Source: Apostichopus japonicus
Taxonomy: Eukaryota; Echinodermata; Holothuroidea; Aspidochirotida; Stichopodidae
Direction of reading: 5' to 3'
DNA length: 64,000 nt
NCBI RefSeq assembly: GCF_037975245.1
Contig: NC_092580.1
Span: 26,330,501-26,394,500 of the forward strand
The notes beneath the pieces were generated by a model, which was not told where the DNA came from, made no database searches, and saw only the letters and a list, made by a program, of their open reading frames with translations. The position numbers and the translations under genes were made by a program. Below are positions 1-10,933 of the stretch, one piece after another; the first letter of the stretch is position 1, and each line of letters opens with the position of its first letter.

Positions 1-232
1 CTGAGCGGAGCGCCACCATCGGTTGGCGCGGAGCGTACAAGAAAAATTTTGGTTTTACAAACCCCTCAGATGGCCGGAAACGGCCCTTCCCGAGTGTTCA
101 TTCTGGTTCCCTGGCCTCTCGCTAACTTGAGACACCTCAATTTTTATGTAGAAAAAGGGCACATTTTTAACCCTGAGGAAAAGTGGGGGGGCACGTGCCC
201 CCTGTGCCCCCCCGGTTCCGCCGCCCTTGCAA
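1..232. mobile_element. hAT-like transposon end, cut by window edge
   Basis: The segment is GC-rich against its AT-rich surroundings. It ends in a block of G- and C-runs (about 186-232) finishing in GGTTCCGCCGCCCTTG. Ends of this kind (GGCGG plus long C/G tracts) are common in non-autonomous hAT-type elements. The opposite terminus would lie left of base 1, so neither the inverted repeat nor the target duplication can be tested. The short open frames on both strands are compositional artefacts. The superfamily is inferred. Confidence 0.35.
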
Positions 233-299
233 GTACCCCGTACGCACAAAATAGTCCGGCTTAGCATTGTCTGATGTATAGGTCTACAAAGGAATAAGG

Positions 300-425
300 A
301 CCTCCCTTTACTGGTTTCGAACCTCAACACAAGCAGTGTCCATTATAAGCCCAGTTGGTTGGAGCGAGCCCAATATAGAGTGAGACAGGTTCGAATCCCG
401 GTGGAGGCTGGAAGTTATGTACTTT
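300..425 (+). repeat. tRNA-derived SINE head (family also at 27185-27300)
   Basis: An A-box-like TAAGCCCAGTTGG lies at 346-358 and a consensus B box GGTTCGAATCC at 388-398, spaced as in RNA polymerase III type 2 promoters. After the B box comes CGGTGGAGGCTGGAA, which nearly matches the same position of the SINE on the other strand near 27.2 kb, so the two appear to be one family. The acceptor stem does not pair, so it is not a working tRNA gene. A second B-box-like sequence on the minus strand (GGTTCGAAACC, 313-323) suggests an abutting opposite-strand fragment. Confidence 0.6.
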
Positions 426-780
426 TCCATATTCTCCAAGTCATTGCCATTTACATCAATTGAAATGCTGAGAAGTGTCTGTCTTTGATCGGTTAAAAAG
501 AAATCATATTTTTTGGGAATAATTTATATATTTGACAAAAATGTGCGAAAAGGCTTGAATTAGCTTCATTGCACTATAATAGTAACATATACATTATATC
601 TGGGGGGAAAAAAAAAAAAAACTTCTCCTTTCAACTGGAATTTTTTATCTTTTCATAATGTCAATGCTGTTAACTTAAAGCTTTATCAGCATTTGTTACA
701 AAAGAAATCTGGTTTTTTTCCCCCTTTCTACCTGAAAGCCAGGATCTGCAGGTAGAAAACACTTTATAAAAACATCATCA

Positions 781-808
781 ATTTCCATGGCAACGAACAT
801 CACGTCAC
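781..808. promoter_or_regulatory. X-box-like site next to CRE-like ACGTCA
   Basis: ATTTCCATGGCAAC (781-794) matches the RFX-factor X-box consensus (GTNRCC-N-RGYAAC type) except at the first bases. It is followed eight bases later by ACGTCA (802-807), a CRE-like core. The same order recurs at 24344-24368. Binding is inferred from sequence only. Confidence 0.35.
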
Positions 809-3485
809 TTCATGAATAAAGTAGTCTGCAAAAGAGAGATTTTACATATTGAGGCACATTACTTCCTTACAATTGCTGTTTTTTTATGTTTATCTTTAAA
901 ATTCAAACTAATTCAAATTAAAGCTCTCTAGAGCAATACATAGTGTAATATGCCATAAACAGAGATTGTTAAACAGCTCGCAAATGACAAAACATTTAGT
1001 TTCAAGCAGAGTTGAGATCATATATCCATTAAGGAGGACAACTGTAGACAATTTCCAAGCATCAAAATCGTTTGATATTTAGTTGAGAACAAGAATTTCT
1101 GAAGACATGGACTTATACAGGGAAAGATACACAGATTACTTGACTATAACCCATAACCCTTCGTGTAAACTCTGTTTTGGGTGAACATAATTATGCAATT
1201 AACTAGAGTATTTTATACCTACCCTGCTAGGTAGCAGGTTTATAAATTGTGGGCATGATTAAAACCCTACAGGCTAATAATACAGGCAATATATAGCTTT
1301 TAATTGGCCCCCACTCAATTCTTTAATAGGACCCTTTAATGTGCAGATACGTACAAGAGATTGAGAGTGGTTTTGGTGATGATCAAATCAATCACCCATT
1401 TTTGGCATTGCATTTTTGGAGGGGGGGAGGGGGAGGGGGGAGGGGGAATGCAGCAAATATGATAATTTCATAACTTTTAATTCATTTTGACAATTATCCG
1501 ATAGATCCAGAAATTCTGTACTTTTTTGGAGGCCTGGAATGTATTGAAAATTGTGAGTAAAATCTGCTAAAACAGACCTTAAATTGCTTTTCTTTTTGTA
1601 TTTTTTTTGTTTCTGTTCTTAAACATAAACCTTCAATTGGATATATAACATCTGTAAAGAAATGTTAGGCCCCCCCCCCCCATTGCAATAGCCTTTAGAC
1701 CCTTGACAGGGCTTATTCTGCCTCTCAGGGTTGTGATCTGGTTTCCAACAATTTCCCAAATGATGAGTAAAGTCCTTAAGTTTCTCGACTGGAGTCGGAC
1801 TTCAATTTTAAAACATATGACCTAACACTTTTAAAGTTTAGGGACCGTACCCACAGAGTCCGATGATGATACCCGGAAAAGAAAAACATTATAACAGCCT
1901 ATAAAATTTATGCAGCTAGGGGAATATAGACAACATTAAAACGATACTTTATGCATGGGAGGAGGCCGGCCGGGAGGTGCCTGTCTGAATGATACCATAT
2001 TGACACCATTCTTTGACGCTCCCAGGTTCTGCTGTTGCATCACATTCCCCCCTCTGACTGATTGCTGCCCCCCTCCCCTGTGCTTCTTCCCCTAGGCTGT
2101 TATACATCCTACCTATTACATATAATTTCCAACTTTGCAACAGACAACGGATACAAGTTATTAAGTTAATGCATAAATTTTGAGTTATTTACCATATACA
2201 GCTGTGTATAAATAGCGGAATTCAAGTAAACTAGTACCATACAAATTATTTATACAAAGTATCTAATTCTGTTTGGATGCACTATTATGTAGTAATTACA
2301 TATAGCTTCACTTCATACAGATGTCCCTAACACTCCCCAGCGGTGATGCATATCACACATGTTCACATGCATGAAACAGAACAGTAACACCTAGACGAAC
2401 CCTGCAAAATGATGCATAGAAGAATTTTACTTCAATCTTGTAATAATTGTCTTCATTACGTGCATGTCGAGACGATAAACCATTAACTGTACGTTAATAG
2501 TGCGATAATTCAACAGGGCAGAGGCGTTGCTGATATAGAGAACCAACAGGAGTTGAAATTGGGTAGATCCAGGAAGAGAATTAACAAATATTTTGCTCTG
2601 TCTTGTGGGCAAACTACAAAAACTTGAGTGACAAGCTGTTTCTTCTTTCCATATTGCTGACAAAAAAATTAAACGTTGTTGAACATCATCAATGGAACAA
2701 AGTTCCTTATTGCTGTAGTTCTTGCAAAGAAAAATATCAAAAAAAAATGACATAACTGATATCCAGAATACTGATGCATTTTTTGATCAATACTTGTTTG
2801 CAAATCATTGGCAACTTTTTTTCCCCCATATAATATTTTGTTTGCAATGGAAATCTGAATAATCTGCACAACTTTTAAAAAGGATAAACTGACTTGAACA
2901 CTATCGGTAGCAATTTAAAACACAGCAGATGTTAGCAGTCGCAGATCCAGTGGGGATAAGGGGGAGGGCGGGGGGGGAACTAAATTTTTCAACCCCACAC
3001 AAAGAAATGAAAGAACATTATTAGCAGAGCCTTGCATTTAGACCCAATTATTGACCTTTCTTAAATCCTGAGAATTCACCAATTTTACTTTCTACATTTT
3101 TTTTGAGGTACCAAGCTTACCATCAACATGGGAGTCAGCCTCAACTATATCCAATTAATGACCCCACCCTTTCCATGGTTTAAATCCTGCTCAGAAAAGA
3201 ATTTCTTGTAAGTTGTAAAACAATGTTCAAATTTCTTGTTCATATATGAGTCACTTTCGTGGATAACTGAATTTGTTGCCAACAAACACTCATAAATGGT
3301 TACATTAGTAATATGAGACGAAATATCGTACGTCATCAGTGAGATTTTAGACTCATTAATTCCAGCCAATTTGAAGACTAGTAATTTTGATCCTTACAAT
3401 AATAACCGTAAGTACATCATATGGAAAATATCTGTATTTGTCTCATTAAAAAAAAAAAAAATCTTTTTATCAATAGTTTCCACCG

Positions 3486-3499
3486 GTTACCATGGTAAC
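3486..3499. promoter_or_regulatory. Perfect palindromic RFX X-box
   Basis: GTTACCATGGTAAC is a perfect 14-bp palindrome fitting the RFX X-box consensus. An identical site is at 54225-54238. No first exon is recognised next to it, so function is unproven. Confidence 0.4.
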
Positions 3500-3868
3500 A
3501 AAGTACCTTCAAATTTGAAATGATCCAATCCAAGCCTTTTCCTTTAACTGTTTATCTGTTCCCAGACCGTTTAATATTTGATATGCAGGATATTTTGGGC
3601 TATAGCATGCTGTTGGGATTTAACATTGAAACTAATAACAATGTCATGAAGATCTCAATCCTTTACAACTGCAGGAGAAAATGAAATAAGACTTCGGTGA
3701 TTTGTCTACTTTTAACGATTCTTAATTATGTAAAATTCTATCAGATTTGTAAGACTGAAAGTGGAGTTGAAATCTTGGTGTGGATTTTGTCACTATAAAT
3801 AGACCAGCTTATATTTTCTACTGATCTATGAACCCCAAAATGTTAAGTTAATTTTGAGTAGATTTAAC

Positions 3869-4120
3869 ATGCTAAGTTTTGAGCAAATATAATTTATACA
3901 TGAAAAGTTTACTAAAAAATAACCTCAAAATAAAATAACACTGTTAGCAAACTGCTTATCCACTAGAGAGCCTGTGTAGGAGAATGTGTAAAAGTAAGTT
4001 GGCCTGACGTTTCGATCCTAGCAGGATCTTCTTCAAAGGCTAAAAAAAAATGCTAAGTTTTGAGCAAATATAAATTTATACATGAAAAGTTTACTAAAAA
4101 ATAACCTCAAAATAAAATAA
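3869..4120 (-). mobile_element. Penelope-like fragment between 70-bp direct repeats
   Basis: A 111-bp insert (3939-4049) lies between two nearly identical 70-71 bp direct repeats (3869-3938 and 4050-4120), which differ by one extra A. Read on the minus strand, the insert carries GAAGAAGATCCTGC and GGATCGAAACGTCAGG. This is the pattern seen in terminal repeats of Penelope-like retroelements, which in several animals carry minimal hammerhead ribozymes. The insert runs into an A-tract at its plus-strand right edge. The long direct repeats read as an unusually long target duplication or as a tandem duplication holding the fragment. No coding part of the element is present. Confidence 0.5.
4002..4040 (-). 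ncRNA. Degenerate minimal hammerhead-like motif
   Basis: On the minus strand the outer GCCT/AGGC stem encloses TTGAAGA, then a GATCCT/AGGATC hairpin with loop GCT, then GAAAC. This is the layout of the hammerhead core (CUGANGA, stem II, GAAA), but the first core C is replaced by T. That change should impair cleavage, so it is probably a relic. The hairpin is seen directly; the ribozyme identity is inferred. Confidence 0.4.
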
Positions 4121-6487
4121 AACTAAAAAATAACCTGTTAAAACTCCCCCTGCTGTCTTACATCCCATATAAAGGCCTATTCCTTTTAACCCCAAAAGTT
4201 GACCTCCAATTCCATCTTTATATCACTAAGCTTTCAAACATGTAAAAGATAGTCAATTTACTACATCAAATATAAAAATCTTTTTACAACTTTAATGTTC
4301 AAACACATGTTTGTGTGTAATCAGCTGAATAAAATGAGATGCAACTTAATATGATGGATTTCCATGAATTTTGTCCCTTTTATACAAAATTCGAGACACT
4401 ATGAAAGCAAATTAGTTTAAGTTTCCCTGCAGTTCTTATTAATCATTCGTTTGCATATATAATTATAATAATAGCCATCTTGATGGTTACACAGCCTGAT
4501 CACGAGAAGACTAAATTAAAACGTTTAAACATGGTTTTGATATTTTGAGCAAAGAATTTGGGGATATTATATATACATGTGCTATTGATTGTGAACACAG
4601 CATACTTACATGACACAGATGACATTAATAATGGCACATATTTTGGTTAAGGATATTTCTTTTCTTTGGGCTGTGGGACCCATCCAAAAGCTGTGGAAAG
4701 GGGACCAAAGACATTTACTGGGGAGGGGGGTGGGGTGGGGGAGAGGATGATGTGGGAAATGTGGTACCTGCCTCACTTCAAGAGGTACGTTTGTGATTAT
4801 CACAACAACAACAAATTTAATTCCTTAATCTGATTACTTTTCAAGCCTGTTTCCTTCATTAGTTTAATTCCTCCTTGCTAAACTTCTTGTAAAGACTCTT
4901 TTTCTTCACAAAGATTGCAACTTTAAGTTTAAATAATACTTGTGAGACATTTTGAAATCAATATGAGCTGCAGTGTGCAGATCTAGCCTCGCACACAAAT
5001 TCAAAAGTAGTTATGAACACAATTGCCAAGTTTGCCTGTGGATGCTCCTCAAGATTCCAGTCATGCAGAGTCAGACACAAAAGAAAAGCCCAGGGCCACA
5101 CACCCCCCTCCTTTATAAAATCCAGGAACCACCCTGCACCCCTTCATCATGATGCATGCAAGTATTAGCAACAAAACTTCACAGAAAATTCACCATTTTG
5201 ATCTGAGGTTCATTTCTTCAAACCATTAAATACAAAGAGAACAAAGTAATATAATGTACCTTTCCTGCATTTAGAACATTAAAAACATGATGAAGCGTTT
5301 GGGTCATGTTTATATAATACATATACCAGTGACAGCTGGTTTAGCATGATTTAGTAATTTTTAAAATGATAGCTATCTAGTTAAAGATTCATATTGCATG
5401 GATTGAAAGCATGTACCATGGTGAATTCCCAACCGACTAGTCTAATGCATAATGATCATCCATTTGAGGTTAACTGGCCCTTTTAGTGGGCCCCAGTTCC
5501 CCTTTGGGCTAGTATGTTGTTGACATGTTTCTGAAGAACAGCTTTTTTTGGATGTCCCTCAAGACTTGAAAAACCTACTGCCAACCTACTAAAATGTCAA
5601 CATCTTCTGTGTAATTACAACTTTTACCATGGAAGGCACTCTCAAACACCGAGCTTATGATTTCTAAACCATTCGTGGCAGAAAAATGTCTTGACAACTA
5701 GGCCATGCCAGAAGTAACAAGTTTGACTTAAATAGCTAGGACGTACATAATCAAAGAGATGGTAGGCATAACCCTGTATGAGCAGGGTAGGAAGGGCTAA
5801 TATGTTTCAAGGGAATGGATGATCATTTGTGATCGATATTGCTGATATCATGAGACCTCAATTGAGTAAAAAACCAATTTGACAAAAGTGTATACATATT
5901 TCATTATAGTTCCATGAAAATAAAATCCCAATGAATAATTCTACATCGGATGGTCTATCCAAAACAGCTGCTCGTTTTCACTAGCTGTTGTGGAATGAGG
6001 GCGACTTTAAAGTCCCAAAATTTAAATTTTACATTATTTTGTTGCATTTATGATATTTTTTCATATAGCCTATAATTACCTGAGCCTTCATTTCACTTCT
6101 GACAGATTTTTTCATTTTCTTTTTTCATTCCTGCTTGAAATTGAATACTACATGATGTTTAATCCACACACAGGTGTAAATATTATCAACGAAACCATAT
6201 TAGACCATCTTAGGAACAATACATTAAAAGAGCGAATCAGCTTAGCAGTGTCAAAGATATGTGAGTCTTCCCTACTCTACTTACTACACAATCCCACCCA
6301 CCCTCCCCAAATATATGAGTCTTACTTAATCTACTGACTACACAATCCCACCCCCCCCCCACCGATCACCCTCCCTACCTCCCATTGCACCCCACCGCCA
6401 CAAACTATGCACTGATCTTTATATACAGGTAGAAACGAATCTACTTGTATTTTTTAAGTTTACTGTTGTTTGTTTTTATTAATAAGG
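4121..6487. other. No gene seen
   Basis: AT-rich unique-looking sequence with no convincing exon. A G-rich patch (about 4719-4745) and poly-C runs (about 5101-5107 and 6350-6361) are present. The Pro/His-rich short frames across these patches are artefacts. Confidence 0.55.
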
Positions 6488-6690
6488 ATGCTGAGGAAGT
6501 GCTTTAAGTCTGTCATTGTCCCGCATCTCATTTATGCAGTGCCAGTCTGGTATCATTTTGTTTTGCAAAAAGATAAAGATGGAATTGTAAAGTTTCAAAA
6601 TACATGTCAAAGATTCTTCACTTAGATTACCAATATATGACAGAAACTGTCAATGCCTATGCTAGAGCTGAATTTATAAGAATGGCCACA
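6488..6690 (+). pseudogene. Non-LTR retrotransposon reverse-transcriptase relic
   Basis: The frame starting at 6488 reads MLRKCFKSVIVPHLIYAVPV followed by W. It matches the pattern after the catalytic core of Jockey/CR1-type reverse transcriptases, where a P-x-L-x-Y-x-x-P-V-W block precedes a line ending in a Q-R pair. Here KFQNTCQRF supplies that second block. The frame stops at 6623-6625, and a plausible continuation (HLDYQYMTETVNAYARAEF) lies in another frame, so there is at least one frameshift. No endonuclease, catalytic YXDD motif or 3' tail is visible, so this is an old internal fragment. The family call rests on pattern recognition only. Confidence 0.5.
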
Positions 6691-7107
6691 ATTTTTTTCT
6701 ATTTTATTTGTTTTTTTAATATTTTTTATCATTATTATTTTTATGATGATAAGAATCACCACTTGCATAACCTCCCTAAGGAGTCTTGATGTGCAATCTA
6801 ATAGAAAGCTAAGAAATCCTCAATATTTTGCCAAAGTACAGAATACAGTTGTTTAAGAACTCCTTTTTTTTTTTTTTATAGAGCAGCAATTTTTATTCAA
6901 TCGAAAAAGCTCAAATGAATTGTCAAAGATTTTATATACTATTAACTTCTAACATTGTATTTTATTACTCTTTTTGGAATAAATCAATTGAAATTTTGTG
7001 CGACTGTGCAGTGATTCACAACTGTATGGGAAGATTTGACTTAGAAGTACATGAACCTACACAAGTGCAGTGTGTATGTAGGTGTATATTATAATAATGA
7101 AGGTAAA

Positions 7108-7146
<39 letters not shown>

Positions 7147-7636
7147 TGCCAGCTTTAACATCCATCGATTAATTTGCATGATTTCACTAGTAAATCATAA
7201 AATTGTAAAGTAGTGCTTCATATATATTCAAAACCGATGTCTCCACACCTCTCCTCTCCCAATGTGTGATTTCAAGTGTATATATAGAACATTGTAGAAG
7301 CTAGATATATGTCAGTTATGTAAAATGAAGACGGTTTTCATTTTATATAGAAATGTTAGAATAACACTTTACTCAAGCCTTAATCACAGCAGTGTTTTCT
7401 TGTAAGCTTTATCTGAAGCTGAAAAAATTACAATCACTTTACCATGAAAGGAAAGATGAAACAAGGAAAGATGAATATGAATTTACCTTAATATTACAAC
7501 GAAAAAACAACAACCAAATTAAGCAAGATAAACCTCAAACCAAAAATAATGCTAAAAATTACAAGATATTTGCAGGAGTAAATTTTCTGCACTTGCAGCT
7601 TTAAAACTCTCCAATTTTGAGCAGGCAAATTGTTTG

Positions 7637-7677
<41 letters not shown>

Positions 7678-7785
7678 GTAGATTGGGGGATATGTCCAAT
7701 GATGTGGAAATATTACACTGAGGGATGTATCCAATTATGTGCTAATATATTACACAGGGGGATATATCAAACTTTATTCAACAAC
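6691..7785. repeat. AT-rich interval with two (AT)n microsatellites
   Basis: Pure (AT)n tracts occur at 7112-7145 and 7639-7673. Between them is AT-rich DNA without recognisable genes. The YIYIYI reading frames are microsatellite translations. Confidence 0.8.
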
Positions 7786-7840
7786 ATAACACCAGGGAGC
7801 TGCTACTCTAACGTTAAGAGTAGCAGCTCCCTGATAACAC
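7786..7840. mobile_element. 41-bp palindromic micro-MITE with target duplication
   Basis: A 17-bp perfect inverted repeat (left arm CAGGGAGCTGCTACTCT) closes over a 7-nt loop AACGTTA at 7793-7833. It is flanked on both sides by ATAACAC (7786-7792 and 7834-7840), or ATAACACC if the boundary shifts by one. CAGGG ends and a 7-8 bp target duplication fit a hAT-type element reduced to its inverted repeats. The structure is exact in the sequence; the superfamily is inferred. Confidence 0.6.
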
Positions 7841-8320
7841 CAACTCATGGCTGTTTTTTATAGCTGATGTAAACACCATTGCCAACTCCTTGTATTAGCT
7901 GTTGCAGATCCTTTCATAAAATAAACGAAAACCAAGGTGGGTTTTCCACCTGAAGAATTGGTGCAGGCATTTAAGTCCATGCATGATCACATATTCTGGT
8001 TTAATATCAAGTAACAAACTATCCCACCAGACAAGACACTTCTTTTCCCCAAAGATCCTCCATTTTAATTAATTTAAATCGCAGTCGTCTGGCTTTGATG
8101 CCGGCCTTTGAGTGACAATACTCATCATTTCTGATTAGTAGCTTTTACTTCAAAGCTGGTCCAAATATTTTGGAGGAGGTATTGGGTAAATTAACTCAAT
8201 TTCTGTATTCTTTGCCAGCCTTACAGAAATATAACCAACACCATTATAGAATACTTGTAACATCTCAATTTGCTTTACTATACTACTTTGCTTATTTTGA
8301 CCTCTATGTAATAGAAAGGA
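7841..8320. other. No gene seen
   Basis: AT-rich sequence without recognisable exon, repeat end or RNA. Confidence 0.5.
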
Positions 8321-8534
8321 GATTTATTTCTTGGAATTAAGTCCAACTTTGTTGTGACTCAGCCTTCTCAGCAGGAAATCCATGTGGATGCGAAGTCCCA
8401 TAAATGTTTTAGTGGAATTACGTTTAACTTTGTTGCGATTCAGCCTTCTGAGCAGGAATTTCTTGTGGATGTGAAGTCCCGTACATGTTTAAGTGGAATT
8501 ACGTCCAACTTTGTTGCGACTCGGCCTTCTCAGC
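8321..8534 (+). pseudogene. Coding-like 81-bp tandem repeat (27-residue unit)
   Basis: Three successive units begin with SNFV/FNFV blocks at about 8342, 8423 and 8504, exactly 81 bp apart, so the period is 27 codons and the frame stays open across all units. The unit reads roughly NFVATQPSQQEFLVDVKS followed by a cysteine, a leucine or phenylalanine, and SGI. An in-frame TAG at 8312-8314 precedes it, and no clear start codon or splice acceptor is visible. The third unit is broken at 8534, where a MITE begins. Silent and conservative differences between units suggest past coding constraint. It may be an exon fragment of a tandem-repeat protein or a repeat inside a transposon. Function is unknown. 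Confidence 0.45.
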
Positions 8535-8891
8535 AAGACTCGCGCAAAAAGAAACGTCTAATGCCGGTAATCTGACCTAGTTTCGAATGAGGTGTAACAG
8601 AAGTGTTAGACACCACCATCGATCCCAGAAAATACACATACAGCTTGCTACCGTCGGTAATTAGACACTAGTGTACATTCAGTACATACAGCTGCGGTCA
8701 ATACCCACAGCACAGTGTACAAACGATACAGCGGTGGACATCTCAGGTCCAGCTAAAGATAACAATGTATCATGTTTCATTACTGTCTGCATTTTGTAGT
8801 GACAAGCAGAAAACTTCACTTGCAAGCAACGGAAAGTTAACTTTTTCAGATGGGTGCACGCGGTTTGGGGGGGAGTCTTAAATGCCTTTAA
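8535..8891 (+). mobile_element. TTAA-type MITE, copy 1 (left end lost)
   Basis: Nearly the same sequence as the element at 49915-50283. The left inverted repeat is truncated, starting at AAGACTCGCG, while the right end is intact and closes in GCCTTTAA. The left break coincides with the end of the 81-bp coding-like repeat. The element contains no open frame for a transposase. Confidence 0.8.
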
Positions 8892-10787
8892 GTATTATCA
8901 GTCCAAGCGTTCTCCTAAAAGCCTGATGTACGTACGTCCACATCTGTAAAGAATTTTGTTCACCATTTAAATTTTTTTTAGATACATCTTAAAACCAAAA
9001 AGAAAACAGGGGAATTTCTTTGAAATGTCACATACTGTATACTTAAAGACCTACAGGCATGCACCCACACCTTCATCAGATTGCATTACCATGTTATTGT
9101 ATTTATACACCGAGTGACTCAACTGGTACAATCTTTAAGTCGCAGTTCTATGCAAAATCTGTCAGTGACATTAAAATAACATTAAATAACTGATGCAGGT
9201 TTTGATAAGACATGCTTGCCTGCAGGATTGATCTCTAGACTCTATCAAGACAGAAAAAGTCAGTTTAAAGTAAGGTTCAGACTTTGATTTTTCAAATGTC
9301 ATGGCAGGATTGTTTGCCTGGTTAGTTTGATCTAATGTAGAATACATTTAACATTGGTGTCAAAAATCAATACCTTACAGTAACATAATTAGGGCAGTGA
9401 TTTTGAACGATCTTCAAATACTGGAGTGTCTCCATGCATGAGGTGATGTTGAAGTTATTTCTCTTATATCTTTCATGTGTGGGTTCAAGTGTGGTGGGTG
9501 GGGAGAGGTCTGTTTCTGTGTGTGTGGGGGGGGGGGGGAGGAGGGATGTAGAACAAAGTGGACCCCAGAAACATATTAAGTGTAAGTTCTAGTTAAAACA
9601 CTTTGCTTTATAGAAGGAATTCCACCAAACATGAAGAACAACTTGTATATTAAGTTTCATTCATTTAGGTATCTGGCAACAGATCAGCTTAAATTGACCA
9701 AATGAAGGCATCTGTCAATTTTACTGTAATTTATATAAAATCATCCACATTAAAACAAAATTTAGTTAAAATATAATGTGCATTAAATTAAAGCTTATTA
9801 CTAGTGGCCTTACATTTTATGTTTCATGTTCAGTGTATAACAAAAACAGTTTCTGTAGGGATATTTACCTAAGGGACAAAATATACTTTCTGACCAAAAG
9901 AATTCTTTAAAATATATCTTCACTGAAGAGTATTTGATGCTAAAGATGGCAGCTAGCTATGATGCCAATCATGTAAAATACCCATTAGCATAACAAATTC
10001 AGTATGAACCTACACCTACCTCTGTTTTAGGATCTTTTTACTCTTTGTAACAACTTTTGAATGGCTATCTTTTTCACTCAAACGATGCTATGAAAACACA
10101 AATATCTCGTAAATTTTGGCAATTTCTCTGTGGAGGGTGAGATGTTGATCAATCAATCGAGTTTAAAGATATAATATGAAGCCTGCATGTAAGTTAGTTG
10201 TCTTCCAACAAAATATATGTGATTGCTGGAATCCAATTTGCTAATGGTTATTATTACATAAGGAAACCAAAACCAAAGAAAGTATGGCCTCCCAGAAACA
10301 CTGCCTTTTGCCTTAGTTTTTTCTCCTTTTTTATTCTTCTTCTTTTCTTTTAACATATCATGTGGCAAATATCCAGTTTCACATTAAAACAATGTAAATT
10401 AACACAGATATACTGTGCTATAAAGTAGGGTTACAATAACAAGGAAGAGGCCCTAATATGAAGATCGTTTTCAGAGAACCAAAATGGAAAAATAAACAAA
10501 TATTTACAAGAACACAAAATATTTTGGGGCAGTATTTCTGCAAACTTTATTCCCAGGTTCAAGAAGTCAAACTGTTGACATCAATATCAGTTACATAGAT
10601 GACTAATGTCTTAACATGGGCTGTCTTGATAGTCTTAAAGTATCTGTAAATATATTACACACATGTGTATTAATTATATAGCCAACCGGCATTATAAATT
10701 AGTTAGTACGCAAACGTAGATACTATATTGGTGCTGGCATCCATATTTCATAAATTCTTTTATGAAATAGAAAACAGCAAAGGAATA
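8892..10787. other. No gene seen
   Basis: AT-rich DNA. A G-tract at about 9525-9545, next to a short GT run, is the only low-complexity feature of note. Confidence 0.55.
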
Positions 10788-10850
10788 TATGGACTTGAAC
10801 CAGAGCCCTCTGGATCACAAGCTTAACTTACTGAGCTATCCAGCCATTAG
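10788..10850 (-). repeat. tRNA-like sequence (SINE head or tRNA pseudogene)
   Basis: On the minus strand TAGCTCAGTAAG resembles a tRNA A box, and GGTTCAAGTCC (plus-strand 10791-10801) is a good B box at the normal distance. A 5' GGATAGCTCAG start is tRNA-like, but arm pairing is incomplete. This suggests a SINE head or decayed tRNA copy. Confidence 0.5.
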
Positions 10851-10906
10851 TTGATGGCAACCATTGGTGGCAATTATTCTTCTTCTTATATAATAATTTC
10901 TTTGCT

Positions 10907-10933
10907 GGTGGGGGGTGGGGGGTGGGGGGTGGG
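10907..10933 (+). other. G-quadruplex-prone G-tract array
   Basis: Four G-runs of four to six bases separated by single T bases, a strong G4-forming pattern. Confidence 0.6.

Larger units (their letters stand above)
426..3868. other. No gene seen; low-complexity patches
   Basis: I find no exon or transposon with clear ends here. The stretch holds a G-tract cluster at 1418-1446 able to form a G-quadruplex, a poly-C run near 1671-1681, a G-rich patch at 2950-2980, poly-A runs near 608 and 3448, and two X-box-like sites annotated separately. Confidence 0.6.

Noticed and set aside
2936-2985. GATCCAGTGGGG followed by G-runs, resembling a hAT end
   Set aside because: No partner terminus or target duplication found; G-rich noise is frequent in this window.
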